Shown piece by piece: positions 36,673 through 38,308 of a DNA stretch of 38,308 nt (positions are counted from its first letter, which is position 1; the number at the start of each line of letters is the position of its first letter). Location of the stretch: NCBI RefSeq assembly GCF_900110265.1, contig NZ_FODB01000036.1, forward strand, positions 1-38,308, given 5' to 3'. The translations under genes and the position numbers were made by a program. The notes below the pieces were generated by a model that was given only the letters and a program-made list of their open reading frames with translations, did not search any database and was not told the origin of the DNA. This DNA is from Vreelandella aquamarina (GTDB lineage: Bacteria > Pseudomonadota > Gammaproteobacteria > Pseudomonadales > Halomonadaceae).

Positions 36673-37831
36673 GCCTGCCTCACTGTCGCCTACGCTGAAG
36701 CTGGCCTTTGAGCTGCTTCGCCGGGCGTCGGTGACTCCCGACGATGAAGGCTGCCAGGACCTGATGATCGAGCGCTTAACGGCGCTCGGTTTCCATATCG
36801 AGCAGCTACCGTTTGGCGATGTGAAGAATTTTTGGGCGGTTCGTGGTCACCACGGCCCGGTGCTGGCGTTTGCGGGGCACACCGACGTGGTGCCCAGCGG
36901 GCCACACACTAACTGGGAATTTCCGCCTTTCGAGCCCTGCATCGACGACCAAGGCATGCTCTGCGGGCGCGGCGCGGCTGATATGAAGGGCAGCCTTGCC
37001 GCCATGCTCACCGCGGTGGAGCGCTTTGTCGCCCGCTATCCTGATCATGACGGCCGCATTGCGTTTTTGATTACCTCCGATGAGGAAGGCCCGGCCATCG
37101 ACGGCACCCGTGCGGTGGTAGAACATCTTCGCGAGCGCAATGACCGCCTGGATTACTGCATCGTTGGCGAGCCCTCCTCTACTGCTCGCCTAGGCGATGT
37201 GATCAAAAACGGTCGTCGTGGCTCTTTGGGCGGTGTGCTGCATATTAAGGGCATTCAAGGCCATGTGGCCTACCCTCACTTAGCGCGCAACCCGATCCAC
37301 CAAGCGATGCCCGCCCTGGATGCGCTCGTCAACGAGCACTGGGATGCTGGCAACGACTTCTTCCCTGCAACCAGCTTTCAGATATCTAATCTGCGTGCCG
37401 GTACAGGGGCCACCAATGTGATTCCTGGCGAGGTAGAGGTGGTGTTCAACTTCCGCTACTCCACGGAAGTCACCCATGACGAGCTGCGCTCACGCACCGA
37501 GGCAATTCTGGATCAGCACGGTCTTGAGTATCACATCGACTGGACGCTGAATGGCGAACCGTTCCTGACGTCCGAAGGTGAGCTAGTGGAGGCGGCGATT
37601 CGTGGCGTGGAAGCCGTGACTGGCGAACGCCCAGCGCTTTCTACCAGCGGCGGCACCTCGGATGGCCGTTTTATTGCCACTCTGGGCGCGCAGGTGGTAG
37701 AGCTTGGCCCGCTGAACGACACCATTCACAAGGTGAACGAGCGCGTGCGCGCTAGCGATTTGGATGCGCTGAGCCGCATCTACGAAGCAACCCTTCAAGC
37801 GCTACTGACCAACGACGAGGTAAGCGTATGA
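36659..37831 (+). CDS. dapE: Succinyl-diaminopimelate desuccinylase
   Basis: DapE removes succinate from N-succinyl-LL-diaminopimelate. The 390-aa M20 metallopeptidase has [12 protein letters not shown] (zinc His and catalytic Asp, about residue 74), [12 protein letters not shown] (bridging Asp), ITSDEEGPA (catalytic and zinc Glu, about residue 143), the dimer domain around [15 protein letters not shown], and [13 protein letters not shown] with the last zinc His (about residue 359). The start lies inside the end of dapD, and its stop overlaps the next gene by 4 bp, so dapD-dapE-orf are probably coupled. Confidence 0.97.
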   Translation: MPITEPASLSPTLKLAFELLRRASVTPDDEGCQDLMIERLTALGFHIEQLPFGDVKNFWAVRGHHGPVLAFAGHTDVVPSGPHTNWEFPPFEPCIDDQGMLCGRGAADMKGSLAAMLTAVERFVARYPDHDGRIAFLITSDEEGPAIDGTRAVVEHLRERNDRLDYCIVGEPSSTARLGDVIKNGRRGSLGGVLHIKGIQGHVAYPHLARNPIHQAMPALDALVNEHWDAGNDFFPATSFQISNLRAGTGATNVIPGEVEVVFNFRYSTEVTHDELRSRTEAILDQHGLEYHIDWTLNGEPFLTSEGELVEAAIRGVEAVTGERPALSTSGGTSDGRFIATLGAQVVELGPLNDTIHKVNERVRASDLDALSRIYEATLQALLTNDEVSV

Positions 37832-38217
37832 TGGAGCGGTTTCCGGATATCGAAGTGTATCTGGCGCGGGTCACGCTGGATGACATTAACGCCTGGCTGG
37901 CTGACGTGCTGAGTGCACCGCCCCTTAGCCCAGCAGGAAAAGGCAAGTGGAAAACCCGTGGCCAGTATCAGGGCGATAGCGTCCCGGTGCTGCTGGTGGA
38001 TAACGCCGCGGATGGTTTTGCCAGCCTCTGGTTCGATAGCGGACACACTCCGTGGCACACCGACCAGGAGTGCGCCCAGCACGCCGCTGAAGCGCTGCAG
38101 GTGGAAGTCCGCTGTTCGCTGGGGGGCTGGCACCCTGGCGACGACCCAGACCGCTTTTGGCAGGTGCTGCCCGGCGGCCAGGAAAAAGCCATCGAATGGC
38201 CGGACTCAGGCCGTTAA
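37828..38217 (+). CDS. Hypothetical protein downstream of dapE, 129 aa
   Basis: The ATG overlaps the dapE stop (ATGA), a strong sign of a real coupled gene. The product is soluble, acidic and Trp-rich ([56 protein letters not shown]). It has no membrane segment and no family that I can name. The last base of its TAA stop (38217) appears to be the first base of an antisense group II intron. The intron may therefore have replaced the original last residues or only recreated the stop. A similar small gene after dapE would help decide. Confidence 0.7.
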   Translation: MMERFPDIEVYLARVTLDDINAWLADVLSAPPLSPAGKGKWKTRGQYQGDSVPVLLVDNAADGFASLWFDSGHTPWHTDQECAQHAAEALQVEVRCSLGGWHPGDDPDRFWQVLPGGQEKAIEWPDSGR

Positions 38218-38308
38218 TCGGGTAGGGGCCGGGGTCACCCCCGGCGCCCTCCCACACCACCGGGCATACGGTTCCGTACCACGGCGGTTCATGAAGAACG
38301 ACTAAGCC
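38217..38308 (-). mobile_element. Group II intron 3' end: domains V and VI (cut by window edge)
   Basis: Read on the minus strand, 38290-38254 folds as domain V. A 7-bp lower stem (38288-38282 with 38262-38256) holds a CGC triad with the characteristic G-U pair, then a 2-nt 3' bulge and an upper stem. Positions 38253-38220 fold as domain VI: GGG-A-GGG pairs with CCC-U-CCC with one bulged A (complement of 38223), and the tip is a 7-bp stem (38228-38234/38239-38245) closed by a GUGA tetraloop. The bulged A lies 7 nt from the intron end CCCGAT, as needed for branching. The reverse transcriptase ORF should lie beyond the window edge. Confidence 0.85.

Noticed and set aside
1..38308. CRISPR arrays, tRNA/rRNA genes, toxin-antitoxin or phage-defence systems
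   Set aside because: I saw no regularly spaced repeats, cloverleaf with CCA end, or defence-type domains in the window; almost all of it is core metabolism and envelope genes.

Overview
The window reads as a contiguous stretch of a gammaproteobacterial chromosome, most likely Halomonas or a close relative (Halomonadaceae). This rests on protein character and on gene neighbourhoods of the Pseudomonas/Halomonas type (map-glnD-dapC-arsC-like-dapD-dapE; rpsB-tsf-pyrH-frr-uppS-cdsA-dxr-rseP-bamA-skp-lpxD-fabZ-lpxA-lpxB-rnhB-dnaE-accA-tilS; ubiD-fre beside rho). It is inference from sequence alone. Most of the window is core genome, and both edges are mobile DNA: the tail of an IS1380-type element on the left and the 3' end of an antisense group II intron on the right.

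Layout. 1-320: end of an IS. 344-1634 (-): an MliC-type lipoprotein and a DUF3087 membrane protein. 1696-3229 (-): aroG (DAHP synthase, first step of the shikimate pathway) behind a long leader that holds two small aromatic-rich ORFs and a strong intrinsic terminator. 3358-3486 (-): a 42-residue membrane miniprotein. 3552-7179 (-): fre-like reductase, ubiD and rho. 7180-7643: divergent intergenic region. 7644-9194 (+): ppx, overlapping tail to tail with tilS. 9191-29925 (-): a tightly packed run tilS, accA, dnaE, rnhB, lpxB, lpxA, fabZ, lpxD, skp, bamA, rseP, dxr, cdsA, uppS, frr, pyrH, tsf, rpsB. 30248-38217 (+): map, glnD, dapC, an ArsC/Spx-like protein, dapD, dapE and a small conserved-looking hypothetical. 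38217 to the edge (-): group II intron domains V and VI.

How the genes work together. The minus-strand run joins translation (S2, EF-Ts, RRF), UMP kinase, isoprenoid and phospholipid supply (Dxr, UppS, CdsA), outer-membrane assembly (RseP, BamA, Skp), lipid A synthesis (LpxD, FabZ, LpxA, LpxB) and then replication and fatty-acid entry (RNase HII, Pol III alpha, AccA). Many genes overlap by 4-20 bp or start on a neighbour's stop codon (cdsA GTG, lpxA TTG), which suggests translational coupling. The plus-strand run pairs nitrogen sensing (GlnD) with the succinylase branch of lysine/diaminopimelate synthesis.

The most unusual feature is the aroG control region. Leader peptide 1 (46 aa) carries a YSFNYAAYWF run and is followed by a hairpin around its stop codon and a 17-bp perfect terminator. 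Leader peptide 2 (59 aa) carries YLGYGYGWRF and ends 4 nt before the aroG start codon. This looks like two-stage attenuation/coupling that senses Tyr, Phe and Trp. Other points of note are a nested multi-hairpin element between glnD and dapC, an intron end that supplies the last base of a stop codon, a rho locus without the expected trxA, and several well-formed promoters.
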